Assembly (NCBI GenBank): GCA_022820835.1
Contig: JAJEET010000020.1
Coordinates: forward strand, 1-64,000
From: Candidatus Poribacteria bacterium
GTDB lineage: Bacteria; Poribacteria; WGA-4E; WGA-3G
DNA length: 64,000 nt
Reading direction: 5' to 3'
A program made the position numbers and the translations under genes. The notes under the pieces are model-generated. The model had not been told where the DNA came from and ran no database searches. It saw only the letters and a program-made list of their open reading frames with translations. The first letter of the stretch is position 1, and each line of letters starts with the position of its first letter. Below are positions 17,054-26,231 of this stretch, one piece after another.

Positions 17054-18073
17054 TTAAAATTTTCCGTCCCGCACTTCAAAATACGTCGGTTTATGGAGTG
17101 TTGAACCGCCGATCCGAACCCATTCTGCCACCCATTCAATCATCTGTCCTAAAGAGACGCTTGGATATCCAAACAGTTGATGACATCGGGTCGCATTACT
17201 CAGCAGTGCCGTTGGTGATTCTTCACCCTCAAAACGTGGCGATTTATTGAATATTTCGCCGAAACACGAAGCGAGGTGTCGTATAGAGACAGTCTCCGGT
17301 CCCGTTACATTGAGAATCAACGGTGGACTTTGGCAGTGCGCGAAAGCGCGTAACGCCACTGCGTTCGCATCGCCTTGCCATATCACGTTCACAGTGCCCA
17401 TTTCCAACGAAATAGTTTCTTCGGCAAAAACTTTTTCGGCGATGTCTAATAATATGCCATAGCGGAGGTCTATCGCGTAATTGAGCCGCAGGATTGCCAT
17501 CGGTGTGCCGAATTGCGAAGAAAAATGTGTACATATCCGTTCACGACTCAGACACGATTGCGCATATTCACCGATCGGTACGACCGATGAACATTCGGTC
17601 GCGCCACCGTGAACAACCGGTGTCAGCGGGTAGACATTCCCCGTCGAAAAGATGACCAATCGAGAATCACGAAACTTTTCTGCGATACGTCCCGGCATAT
17701 AACCGTTCATTGCCCACGTCAGACTTTCGTTGCCGGTTGATCCGAATTTCCGACCTGCCATCAGGATAACATTCTCAATCTCAGGTAAGTTTTGTAGGCT
17801 GTTTTCGGAAAGTAGATCCCCTGTAATCGTTTTGATGCCGGCTGCGTGCAAGTCCTCTTGCACGGTGGGTGTCGAAAATCGGGAGACACCGATCACATTT
17901 TTGGCAATACCCGCGTGATCGATAGCGCGTTTCGCTTGTTTGGCGAGTGTCGGACCCATCTTCCCGCCAACACCGAGGATCAAAATATCGCCTTCCAGTG
18001 TAGCAATTGCTTCTATGACCTCACGTGTCGGTTCGGACAGATGCGATTCTAATTGGAGTTCTGTATGTATCAT
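17054..18073 (-). CDS. NAD-dependent epimerase/dehydratase family protein
   Basis: A 339-residue predicted cytoplasmic Rossmann-fold protein of the extended SDR group. The cofactor motif ILGVGGKMG is near residue 32, and the strand-4 region reads NVILMAGRK. A YxxxK-like site is not obvious: the expected region reads IGEYAQSCLSRERI, so the active-site lysine seems replaced by arginine or serine. That makes the reaction uncertain. The C-terminal part has LILNVTGPETVSIRHLA, typical of nucleotide-sugar epimerase relatives. It follows the SUMF-like gene on the same strand with a 66-bp gap. Confidence 0.7.
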   Translation of the reverse strand: MIHTELQLESHLSEPTREVIEAIATLEGDILILGVGGKMGPTLAKQAKRAIDHAGIAKNVIGVSRFSTPTVQEDLHAAGIKTITGDLLSENSLQNLPEIENVILMAGRKFGSTGNESLTWAMNGYMPGRIAEKFRDSRLVIFSTGNVYPLTPVVHGGATECSSVVPIGEYAQSCLSRERICTHFSSQFGTPMAILRLNYAIDLRYGILLDIAEKVFAEETISLEMGTVNVIWQGDANAVALRAFAHCQSPPLILNVTGPETVSIRHLASCFGEIFNKSPRFEGEESPTALLSNATRCHQLFGYPSVSLGQMIEWVAEWVRIGGSTLHKPTYFEVRDGKF

Positions 18074-18139
18074 CGTAGCAAATTTTTGTTTCTATTTCAA
18101 CACCAAAGCGTTAATTTCGATCGAAATACCTGTTGCGTC

Positions 18140-19096
18140 TTACGGAGACAAACTTTTCGCACAACGGAATCCGAGGGCACCGATACCCGCGTACGTCGGA
18201 CTTGTCCCGTGACGGTTTGACGCACGCAACCACTCAGGTTCACTGTTCCACCCACCACCACGGATGACGCGGAAGTCTACGATGTTCTCGAAATCGTTGA
18301 CAATCGCTTCAACGTTGTCCGCACCTGCGGTCGGGTTTCGGCGTGGCGAGTTGGCATAGAAATCGGCTTCGTATCCGTCAAGGCACCACTCCCACACGTT
18401 TCCAGCGATGTCGTGTACGCCGTAGTCGTTCGCCGGATATTCGCCGATAGGCGTGGTTATACCGATATTCTTGCCGTAGTTTGCTCGATTGAAATTGATG
18501 CCGTTGCCCCACGGATACTGTTTTTTCTTTAACCCGCCGCGTGCCGCTTTCTCCCATTCCGCTTCTGTCGGTAAACGTTTGTCCATCCAGACCGCATAAG
18601 CCATCGCAGCGTACCAACTCACATAACGGACAGGATGTTCGCGTTCACCAAGCGGAAAGTTGTTTCCGTTCCAATCCTGCAAATAATTGCCGTCGTGGAA
18701 CTTATCATCAATCTGTTCTTTCTGCCATGCTGGGTTTGCAAGAACGAAATCCTTAAATTCGCCGTTGCTTACCTCGTTTTCATCAATATAAAACGCGTCA
18801 AGATGGACGGTATGCACCGGTTGCTCATCCGGATCAGCGAGCCCATCATTACTCCCCATCTCAAACTCGCCTTCCGGGATGAGGACCATTCCTTCTGGGA
18901 GCATGGGCTCTGGTGCAGGATCCAGTGCAGGTTCCGGTGAAGGCTCAGCAGTTGGTGTTATCTCAGTGCTTGGATCCGCACCCACCAATTCCGTGGGACC
19001 AACCTCATCTGCTTCTTCACGTTGTCCACAACTCACGATATAAAGAACGGAAAAACATATAAGTGTTAAGCCTGTTAGTTTAAATAAAATTTTCAT
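18140..19096 (-). CDS. SUMF/formylglycine-generating-enzyme-like lipoprotein
   Basis: A 318-residue exported protein. The signal peptide ends in a lipobox-like IVSC near residue 24, then comes a Pro/Glu-rich linker to about residue 65. The domain has the FGE-sulfatase signatures MVLIPEGEFEMGS, PVRYVSWYAAMAYAVW, RLPTEAEWEKAARGG, AGNVWEWCLDGY and IRGGGWNSE, ending LGFRCA. In true FGE the active-site cysteine lies in an RxRCAAR-like segment; here the matching text is RASNR, with no cysteine. It is probably a structural or ligand-binding homologue rather than a sulfatase activator. The codon before ATG 19096 is TTG. Confidence 0.8.
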   Translation of the reverse strand: MKILFKLTGLTLICFSVLYIVSCGQREEADEVGPTELVGADPSTEITPTAEPSPEPALDPAPEPMLPEGMVLIPEGEFEMGSNDGLADPDEQPVHTVHLDAFYIDENEVSNGEFKDFVLANPAWQKEQIDDKFHDGNYLQDWNGNNFPLGEREHPVRYVSWYAAMAYAVWMDKRLPTEAEWEKAARGGLKKKQYPWGNGINFNRANYGKNIGITTPIGEYPANDYGVHDIAGNVWEWCLDGYEADFYANSPRRNPTAGADNVEAIVNDFENIVDFRVIRGGGWNSEPEWLRASNRHGTSPTYAGIGALGFRCAKSLSP

Positions 19097-19122
19097 CAAT
19101 AATTCCTTTTTTTCAACGTATG

Positions 19123-19237
19123 TTCATTGTGTAGGAGCGAGCTGTGCTCGCGATTGTTTCTACGACTGTTATGTTCATTGTGTAGGAGCGAGTTGTGCTC
19201 GCGATTCATTGTGTAGGAGCGAGCTGTGCTCGCGATT
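19123..19237. repeat. Three copies of the GTGTAGGAGCGAGCTGTGCTCGCG hairpin repeat
   Basis: The 33-bp unit TTCATTGTGTAGGAGCGAG plus CTGTGCTCGCGATT occurs at about 19123, 19174 and 19205. Its core GCGAGC-TGT-GCTCGC is a 6-bp perfect hairpin. The second copy has one T in place of C in the stem. Related cores are carried inside the inverted-repeat elements at 34510 and 56579. The array separates the SUMF-like gene from the glutamine synthetase and may terminate transcription. Confidence 0.85.
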
Positions 19238-19289
19238 TCCGGTTAGTGATTCCTTGTATAAAAACTGTCCAAACTCATGGTTCCTAACA

Positions 19290-20624
19290 TCAATAAACCT
19301 CCAAATATTTTTCAACCTCCCACTCACTGACACTCAAATGATAATCTCGCCATTCCTCGCGTTTCACCTGAATGTAGTAGTCAGCATAAGTTGTACCGAG
19401 TGCATTCTTGATGACTGCATCTTGTTCGAGGGCTTCTGTTGCTTCACCGAGTGTTGCAGGTAGAGAATAAATGCCGCGCCGTTGGAGCTCATCTTCCGGC
19501 ACTTCATAAAGGTTATCCTCGTTTTGCACACCCGGATCAATTTGGTTTTCGATACCGTCGAGTCCTGCTGCAAGAAGGACTGTCGCCGCAAGGTAAGGAT
19601 TTGATGCCCCGTCACCTAAGCGGTTTTCGATACGTCCGGGCGCGGGAATCCGAATCATTTGTGTCCGATTGTTTGCACCGTAGGTAACATAAACCGGTGC
19701 CCACGATGAACCGGAACGCGGGGGTCTACGAACCAAGCGTTTGTAGCTATTTACGAGCGGGTTCGTAACTGCTGTGACTGCATCGGCATGTTTGAGAACG
19801 CCTCCCGTGAACCAGTAGGCAAGTTGAGACAGTCCGTTCTGATTCGTCTCATCAAGAAACAGATTCGTCTGGTTCTCCGCATCCCAGAGGCTCATGTGGA
19901 AGTGGGCACCGTTCCCCGTTAGATTCGTGAACGGTTTTGGCATAAAGGTTGCCAGCAGTCCGCGTTCCTCGGCAAGTGTCTTGACCATCCACTTGAAGAA
20001 GGTGTGTCGGTCAGCTGTCGTGAGCGCGTCCGAATAGCTCCAGTTCGCCTCAAACTGACACGTCCCATCTTCGTGGTCATTTGCGTACGGTTCCCACCCC
20101 AATTCTTGCATGTATTTGATCAAAGTCGTCATCATGTCAAGGTTACGATGCAACGCTCTTAGATCGTAGCACGGCTTGTCGAGAGTGTCGAGCTTATCCC
20201 ACGGCGCGTAGGTCCCCGATTCGTCCTGCTTTAATAGCATGAATTCTGCCTCGATGCCGACATTAAAAACGTAGCCTTTCGCCTTGGCAACCTCTAATTG
20301 CCGCCGCAGAATTGTTCTCGGACAATAGTACCACGGTTTGCCTTCGACATACATATCTCCTGCCACCCACGCGATATCTTTCCGCCACGGCACAATTGTC
20401 AGCGAGTTAAAGTCAGGGATACTTGCCATCTCCGGATCGTGCGGATATTGACCGATCTCGCCTGCAGCAAAACCACCGAAACCGGCACCCGCTTCTGCCA
20501 TGTCTTCAAGGTGTGTAGATGGGATAACCTTTGCCTTTGGGGCACCGCTCATCTCTACGAAAGAGCAAAGGAAAAATTCAATACCTCTCTCTTCTACTAA
20601 ACGTTTGACCTTTTCGATGGTCAT
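19290..20624 (-). CDS. glnT: Glutamine synthetase family protein, type III/GlnT-like
   Basis: A 444-residue ATP-dependent ligase of the glutamine synthetase superfamily. It carries the metal- and glutamate-site blocks NVGIEAEFML, YANDHEDGTCQFE, GNGAHFHMSLW, NSYKRLVRRPP and RTQMIRIPAPGR-IENRLGD. The conserved opening GAGFGGFAAGEIGQYPHDP is typical of the GlnT/GlnA III subgroup, which also includes gamma-glutamylmethylamide synthetases, so glutamine as the product is likely but not certain. An AGGAGAA site precedes ATG 20624. No PII or N-methylglutamate genes lie beside it. The adenylylation tyrosine region of type I enzymes is not evident. Confidence 0.85.
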   Translation of the reverse strand: MTIEKVKRLVEERGIEFFLCSFVEMSGAPKAKVIPSTHLEDMAEAGAGFGGFAAGEIGQYPHDPEMASIPDFNSLTIVPWRKDIAWVAGDMYVEGKPWYYCPRTILRRQLEVAKAKGYVFNVGIEAEFMLLKQDESGTYAPWDKLDTLDKPCYDLRALHRNLDMMTTLIKYMQELGWEPYANDHEDGTCQFEANWSYSDALTTADRHTFFKWMVKTLAEERGLLATFMPKPFTNLTGNGAHFHMSLWDAENQTNLFLDETNQNGLSQLAYWFTGGVLKHADAVTAVTNPLVNSYKRLVRRPPRSGSSWAPVYVTYGANNRTQMIRIPAPGRIENRLGDGASNPYLAATVLLAAGLDGIENQIDPGVQNEDNLYEVPEDELQRRGIYSLPATLGEATEALEQDAVIKNALGTTYADYYIQVKREEWRDYHLSVSEWEVEKYLEVY

Positions 20625-20781
20625 GAAATGTTCTCCTATACGCCCTGAAATGTGAAAATACTATCTATAAATACCGAAACATGGTAACATTATAACCGAA
20701 CGCCTTAAAATTTCAAGGTTGAATCTTTCTAATATCTGGTGTTGGAGGCAGGCAAGCTGCATCGAGGCAAAGGATCAAACG

Positions 20782-22314
20782 ATGGCATTCTTCTCTCGTT
20801 TCGATACAAGATGGTCGCTATTAATCGGTGTGTTAATCCTCGCGTATCTATTACCGATATGGTTGTTTCCATATTTTCCGACACAAGATGGTGTGAGCCA
20901 CGTCTATAACTCACAAATATTAACAGAATACAACAACCCTGAATATCAGTTCCGCGACTATTACGAGATTAACTGGTACCCCTTTCCGAACTGGCTTTCT
21001 CACGCTTCGTTGGCGGCGTTGATGTTCGTCTTTCCGCCACTGATCGCTGAGAAGGTTTTTCTAAGTCTCTATGTAATCCTTTTCACGCTTGCAATCTATT
21101 ATTTCCTCAACGCCGTACAACGCGAGCGACACACACTCGTCATACTCAGTTTCACCTTTATCTATAATTACCTCTTATTGATGGGTTTCTACAACTTCGC
21201 TGTCAGTGTCCCCCTCTTTTTTCTTGCACTCGGCTATTGGTGGAAACACAAAGATGAGATGAACGTAAAACGTATCATTCTGCTCAACCTCCTTATCATT
21301 ATCACCTACTTTGCGCACCTAATTTCTTATGCTTTCATCTTGTTTTCCATTGCGTTGCTCGCACTGTCCCATTTCAAGCGAGACTTCAAGCGGATCCTTG
21401 TTACAGGATGCTACCTCTTACCGGCAGCTGTCCTCCTCCTCGTCTATCTCCCAACCTCTGATTTACTCGCAGGCGAACCGCCTGAATTTGGACTTGGACG
21501 CGTCGGCGAACTGTTTGCTAACTTGATCGGTATGCATGTACTCATCTCCTACACTGAACCTCCAAGTTGGCTTTCTGTTGCCGTCTCGGTTTTTCTACTC
21601 TTTCTCGTTGTCGCCACAATCTGGCAAAATAGGAGAGGCACTACAGCGGAACATGCAGGACAGAAGGCGTTTCTCTACCTCACAGCGGTCCTGATCGGAC
21701 TCTATTTTATCCTACCAAACTCTATCGGTCCGGGCGGCTGGGTCAATGACAGGCTCGCAATTTTAGCCACCCTTGCCATTTTGGCATGGTTTCGTGAGTT
21801 TGACGATCTCCGATGGAGGCGCGCATTTACCACAGTCGTCACCTTGCTCGTACTCGTTAATCTCGTCTATATCGGTGTCCTCTTCAAGAGACTCAATACC
21901 GAAATCGATGAGTTTAACGCTTTTGTCCAACGTGTTGAGAAGAATAGTGTCATCCTCCCACTTCACTTTGATCCGAGAGGCAGCTCCGAACGCGTCGGTA
22001 TCTTTGTCAACGCTGCGAATTACTACTGTCTTGACAACGGATGTATCAACCTCGGTAACTATGAGATACAGTTCGACTACTTTCCGATCCGTTTCAACGC
22101 CGATTTTGAAACGCCATTAGCGGAGAAGGAGTGGGTGCAGGTCGTCCACTGGCAACCTGAAAGGATTGACCTTTGCGATTATGCTGACAATGTGGATTAT
22201 CTACTGTTGTGGGGCACACCTGACGCGCCTATCGTTGCTGAGGCGATTGAGGCGTGCTATACGCTGATTGCATCTGAAGGGAAATTGAAACTCTATCAAG
22301 GCAAGCGACAATAG
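20782..22314 (+). CDS. Polytopic membrane protein, GT-C glycosyltransferase-like
   Basis: A roughly 510-residue integral membrane protein with about ten hydrophobic segments. The first loop, after TM1, reads FPTQDGVSHVYNSQ. An acidic residue in that loop is a feature of GT-C (GT39/GT83-like) glycosyltransferases that use polyprenyl-phosphate sugars, but the family is not firmly recognised. The C-terminal 130 residues form a soluble domain containing four cysteines. I prefer ATG 20782, with AAAGGA 7 nt upstream, over the in-frame TTG at 20719. It converges with the STT3-like gene, leaving 57 bp between stops, which suggests a shared glycosylation theme. Confidence 0.55.
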   Translation: MAFFSRFDTRWSLLIGVLILAYLLPIWLFPYFPTQDGVSHVYNSQILTEYNNPEYQFRDYYEINWYPFPNWLSHASLAALMFVFPPLIAEKVFLSLYVILFTLAIYYFLNAVQRERHTLVILSFTFIYNYLLLMGFYNFAVSVPLFFLALGYWWKHKDEMNVKRIILLNLLIIITYFAHLISYAFILFSIALLALSHFKRDFKRILVTGCYLLPAAVLLLVYLPTSDLLAGEPPEFGLGRVGELFANLIGMHVLISYTEPPSWLSVAVSVFLLFLVVATIWQNRRGTTAEHAGQKAFLYLTAVLIGLYFILPNSIGPGGWVNDRLAILATLAILAWFREFDDLRWRRAFTTVVTLLVLVNLVYIGVLFKRLNTEIDEFNAFVQRVEKNSVILPLHFDPRGSSERVGIFVNAANYYCLDNGCINLGNYEIQFDYFPIRFNADFETPLAEKEWVQVVHWQPERIDLCDYADNVDYLLLWGTPDAPIVAEAIEACYTLIASEGKLKLYQGKRQ

Positions 22315-22371
22315 TGTGATGCCTCACTTATTGCCAGACATTATGACCTGACGACAGAAACCGCAATGTTT

Positions 22372-24774
22372 TCAATTCCTATCTCTTCTCTCTGGTTCCG
22401 TTGCAAGATATTTGTCGTCTGTCTCTATATCAGGTGGATAGTGAATCTCCCATACTTTGACAGCAGCAAAGTCATCACCGTTTGCTGGATAGATAGGCAC
22501 GAAGATGTCGCTGAGATGCCCAAGGAAGTACAGACGGATAGCAAGGCTCTGCCAACCAATAGTGGGAATATGGTATGCCTTGTCAAGCGTCTTTTCGGCA
22601 TTATAATAGAGCAAGATACCACCGTATAGGTTTTCGTCGCTTGAGGTTTCGGAAGTGTAGCGTTGCGTGCCTTGGAATGCTACATAAGGCAGCCTTATGA
22701 TTTCTCCGTTTTTGAGATGTGCTGTTAGGAAATGAGGCGGAGATGTTATGTCAGGCATCTCAATATATAGAAACGGGGTGTCTTTTATTTCTGCGAGACG
22801 TTTATCGGATAGCGGAATAAGTCGTGTGAAGCTGAACCTTCTATCCCCATCTGTATCGCTGCCGATGTAGGAATAACGCCCAGCTTTTGAGGTGATGCCC
22901 CATTCTGTGAGCATAAGATGAGTGGCACCGTGCGTTTTCAGAAAGCTGAGTGCCTCTCGTGCTGACTGTGCACAATAGACGTGCCGATAATAAAGGTGTA
23001 TCCAGTGCGGGAGAAAAGTGTCTTGATCTGTAATGGTTTTGACTCCACCGAGAACATTGAGACGACTGCCGTAGTTCCAATTGGCAGCAACGACAGCGTC
23101 TTTGAAGCGCGTGGTTTTCATCCATTGGAGGGTCTGTGCCAAGGGGGTCTGGTGTCCTGGGACAGGTTTCCGCCATCTTGCAGCAGCAGCGGTGGCGCGG
23201 GTGGCATGTCCACCGAGGGGATCCCAAAAGAGAACTGGAACTAACACCATGATTGTGAAACAAGTCGGAACCCAATGGTATTTGTTGGCATGTGGGGATA
23301 GGTTTTGTAGGAGGAAGACCGGTAACTGCCACAGAAGCCATGCCGTACCGTAAGCAAGCGGAATACCGATGAAGAAGTCGTAACGTTTGCCACCGCGTGA
23401 GAGTGCTACCCATAACAGAAACCATGCAAGCATGACAAGTGTGACGCGCTCAATATGTAGTGCTGAAGCAGAGAAACCTTGCTCGACAAGGGGATCAGGT
23501 GCTTTTCGGCGGCAGGCGATACCAAAGCCTAAGGCCGTCAGCCCTAAAGCAATAAAAAAGAGTGTGTCGCATCTCCCTTCTCCGATCCACGTACTGACGG
23601 GCCACCTAAAGAAGGTCGTACTGACGAACAGTGCAAGTGCAAGTAACAGCGGGAGTCCATGCCATTTCCAGAGGAGCAGGGTAGCGATGATAAGGCCAAG
23701 GCTCCCGAACAGAAAGACAGTGCCATATCTGCCTGTCCAATACCCGAAACGCGGGTTGGCGAGCTCTGTCATGTCTTTCATGAGTCGGCTCTCTCGAAAC
23801 GCGAAGGCGGTTGTCTCGAAGGCACCGGCTTGGTGAAAAAGATAACTAGCACCAACTGCGATGGTGAAGAGCGTTAATCCCCAGGCGAGTTTTCGCGCAT
23901 GCGGACGCAGCGGTTGGTAAAAATGAAGGAGTAGATATTTGGTGTTACGTAATGCGAAAACGGCGACAGGCGGTACAAGCATGAGAGCGAACAGATGTGT
24001 AGAAAAGCCGTATCCGCTGCGATAGGCAGGACTGATGAGATAGAGCCAAGGGACGAACATAAGATACCATAGGAAGTATTCCTTGAGATGCTGTTCTGTC
24101 TCGGTGGTGCAAAATTTCCACACTTCTGTGACGAGTATAATGAGAACGAAGATGCCGAAGGCTTCCCAGGAGAGCCCGCCCAAGAAAACGATAAAACCAG
24201 CGAGGGCAGTGGCGATCCATCTGCGCCGTCCGAGCTCCATGTGTTCCTTCCAGAGGTAACTCGTCACAGCAAGGACCCCGAACATCCAACACCATGCATC
24301 CCTGTCCCCGAAACCGACCGCGCTCCGCTCAACACTGCCGGGCAGCGTCGCCAAAAGCCCCCCGACGGTAGCAGTAAAGAAAATACCATAGCAATGGGTG
24401 AGGAAAAGCAGCAGGACACCGAGGGCCAGCGTAAAACAGATCACCGGTGCGTAAAGTTGAATGTCATAGAGAGACAACCGCGGAAACGCTTTATGGGTGT
24501 AAGCGAGGGCATAAGCATAGAGGGAAAGCAGTTGCCCGTTATCTCTGCCGAGGGGGAGCCAGCGGTGCATATCACGTGTGGGGAGCACTCCCTGTTCGAC
24601 GATAATACCTGCTTGCCAATGGTAGAGGTAGGCATCGTTTTCGGTGAATTGCCCGGAGGGGAGGCGTTCCACGCCTTGAATACGGATCCAGAAGGTGACA
24701 AACAAGATGCCTAAAAGCAGGGCACCGGTGAGCGTTTTCCGAAGATAAATAGGTAATTGCATCCGAGGTGCCAC
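22372..24774 (-). CDS. STT3/PglB/AglB-like oligosaccharyltransferase
   Basis: An 800-residue membrane protein with about 12 hydrophobic helices and a C-terminal periplasmic domain. It resembles the catalytic subunit of N-linked protein glycosylation. Matching sites are END47AYLYHW (the first external acidic motif), VERSAVGFGDRDAW (Arg150, Asp157, Asp159; the PglB equivalent is NRT-x-x-G-x-x-D-T-D), SWEAFGIF (like the SWGGY of STT3), MTELANP (Glu337, a candidate external-loop glutamate) and NWNYG near residue 565 in place of WWDYG. It is a diverged but plausible enzyme. GTG 24774 is used; ATG 24762 is possible. No glycan-assembly cluster is present here. Confidence 0.75.
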   Translation of the reverse strand: MAPRMQLPIYLRKTLTGALLLGILFVTFWIRIQGVERLPSGQFTENDAYLYHWQAGIIVEQGVLPTRDMHRWLPLGRDNGQLLSLYAYALAYTHKAFPRLSLYDIQLYAPVICFTLALGVLLLFLTHCYGIFFTATVGGLLATLPGSVERSAVGFGDRDAWCWMFGVLAVTSYLWKEHMELGRRRWIATALAGFIVFLGGLSWEAFGIFVLIILVTEVWKFCTTETEQHLKEYFLWYLMFVPWLYLISPAYRSGYGFSTHLFALMLVPPVAVFALRNTKYLLLHFYQPLRPHARKLAWGLTLFTIAVGASYLFHQAGAFETTAFAFRESRLMKDMTELANPRFGYWTGRYGTVFLFGSLGLIIATLLLWKWHGLPLLLALALFVSTTFFRWPVSTWIGEGRCDTLFFIALGLTALGFGIACRRKAPDPLVEQGFSASALHIERVTLVMLAWFLLWVALSRGGKRYDFFIGIPLAYGTAWLLWQLPVFLLQNLSPHANKYHWVPTCFTIMVLVPVLFWDPLGGHATRATAAAARWRKPVPGHQTPLAQTLQWMKTTRFKDAVVAANWNYGSRLNVLGGVKTITDQDTFLPHWIHLYYRHVYCAQSAREALSFLKTHGATHLMLTEWGITSKAGRYSYIGSDTDGDRRFSFTRLIPLSDKRLAEIKDTPFLYIEMPDITSPPHFLTAHLKNGEIIRLPYVAFQGTQRYTSETSSDENLYGGILLYYNAEKTLDKAYHIPTIGWQSLAIRLYFLGHLSDIFVPIYPANGDDFAAVKVWEIHYPPDIETDDKYLATEPERRDRN

Positions 24775-24862
24775 CGTTCCTTATATGCGATTTCAACTTG
24801 GCAACCGCAGCCTTTCAAGGATGCGGTCCAAAGAGAGTGTTCTGTTGCTGAACGCTGATCTC

Positions 24863-25615
24863 TCAAAACTTCGGTTCAAATCCATACTCGCGGAGTTCCT
24901 CTATATCCCGCTTCATATATTCCTCAGGAGACAATTCTGGCAGAGTCTGTTGAATCGACTTAATCAATTGCTCAATTTCTTCAAGATTCCGTCCTGGGTT
25001 GGCTCTCAACTTCTCATGGAACTCAGATATAGCTTTTGTAGCATTCGCCGCCTGCTTTTCCAAGTAAGCACGCTGTTCTTCCGCCGAAAGCGTGTTGAGT
25101 TCATTTGCTAACGCACGCCTCCTTGCTTCTAATTCCGCTTTTGAAGACTCTCTGGAAGTCCTTGAATTTTCAGTTTTGTTTAGAAGTTTATCAAGCAAAA
25201 CTTCATTTCTGCGGATATCAGCTTCAAGTTTTGCGATTTCTTGTTGGGCTTTTTCCTTTCCTAATGCTTTGTCGCTTTGCTGGGGGATGGGGCTGCCCGC
25301 ATCGGAGTTCTGTTCCCCAAGTTCGTCAGACGGTGCACTCACATCCATAGTGTCGGATGCCGCAGGCATCCGCGCATCCGCAGTTTCTGATACTTCCGGT
25401 TGGATGGACGTACTCTCTGTGCCAGTCTGAGTTGAAGGAAGAGAGGACGTGGTATTAGAAACACCCTTTTTTGTGGGTTGAGTAACGCGGTATGCCTTTA
25501 CGATCTCCTTGCTTTTTCGCATGCCATTCCAACTCAGATAACAGAGTCCACTAATGACTATCAGGAATAAAACTCCCAGACTCAAAACTGGACGTTTCCA
25601 TAATTTTCGTAGCAT
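24863..25615 (-). CDS. Membrane-anchored coiled-coil protein of unknown function
   Basis: A 250-residue protein. One N-terminal hydrophobic segment (about residues 10-27) anchors it. It is followed by a Ser/Thr/Pro-rich linker to about residue 110 and a highly charged helical, probably coiled-coil, segment (EKAQQEIAKLEADIRRNEVL through about 225). AGGTG precedes the ATG. Its N-terminal layout resembles the protein at 41764-42537: MLR, basic residues, one helix, then a disordered acidic linker. The two may belong to one lineage-specific anchored family. A small exported protein (25722-26168) lies just upstream on the same strand. No function can be assigned. Confidence 0.65.
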   Translation of the reverse strand: MLRKLWKRPVLSLGVLFLIVISGLCYLSWNGMRKSKEIVKAYRVTQPTKKGVSNTTSSLPSTQTGTESTSIQPEVSETADARMPAASDTMDVSAPSDELGEQNSDAGSPIPQQSDKALGKEKAQQEIAKLEADIRRNEVLLDKLLNKTENSRTSRESSKAELEARRRALANELNTLSAEEQRAYLEKQAANATKAISEFHEKLRANPGRNLEEIEQLIKSIQQTLPELSPEEYMKRDIEELREYGFEPKF

Positions 25616-25721
25616 ATTTCACCTCTTGTTTTCTATAGAAGGGTTGAGACACACTGCCTGCTTTGAGAAAAAGGGACATTCGTCTCAACCCGGTAAAAAC
25701 TTGTTCAAGAACGCCGAGAAA

Positions 25722-26168
25722 TTAACCGCAACTACCGCTGTCGCAACTACCGCTGTCAGATTCATCGTCGTCAGATTCATCGTCGTCAGATTCACCGAGA
25801 CATTTGAGTTTACAAATCAACAACAGTCCCTGAACCCAAATAAGATTTAGAATAGCAAGTATAGCAGCATTTTCGGTACTCTTAACTGTTGCCTCTGCTA
25901 AATCTATAGCTTCTTGACTAGCACCTATTTTCTTCAAGAAAATAACTAAAGCCTTTGCGTCATTCAAGGTTTTCTCTATAGCATCGTACGCCTCCTGAGC
26001 CTCCTTAACTCTATTTTCTAAATCCTCACAGTCACTGGCGAAGGCATCTACTGCTACAAAAACCATCGCGCAAAGTACGATAAGACTCATCATACTGAGC
26101 AAGTTGGTATTCAACTTCGGCAGCTGAATGGATTTGAAACTCAACATTAATGTGTTCGTCAATTTCAT
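25722..26168 (-). CDS. Small exported protein with acidic Cys/Ser-rich tail
   Basis: A 148-residue protein of unknown family. I chose the ATG at 26168 because a strong AAAGGAG lies immediately upstream; the frame is open for 21 more codons. The signal peptide has hydrophobic core SLIVLCAMVFVAVDA and a likely cut at AFA-S. A short helical region with heptads (CEDLENRVKEAQEAYDAIEK) and a second hydrophobic helix follow. The tail repeats SDDDE twice and ends in two SGSC copies, encoded by a tandem DNA repeat near 25735-25795. Tail cysteines could bind metal or form crosslinks (inference). Confidence 0.65.
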   Translation of the reverse strand: MKLTNTLMLSFKSIQLPKLNTNLLSMMSLIVLCAMVFVAVDAFASDCEDLENRVKEAQEAYDAIEKTLNDAKALVIFLKKIGASQEAIDLAEATVKSTENAAILAILNLIWVQGLLLICKLKCLGESDDDESDDDESDSGSCDSGSCG

Positions 26169-26231
26169 TTCTCCTTTCCGGACTCCGAAAAGGAAATCGG
26201 AGTGAATAGAAGAAAAAACACACCTTAGCAT

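Noticed and set aside
24870..24890. GGTTCAAATCC word suggesting a tRNA T-arm
   Set aside because: It lies in the coding end of the coiled-coil protein gene, with no acceptor, anticodon or D-arm nearby.
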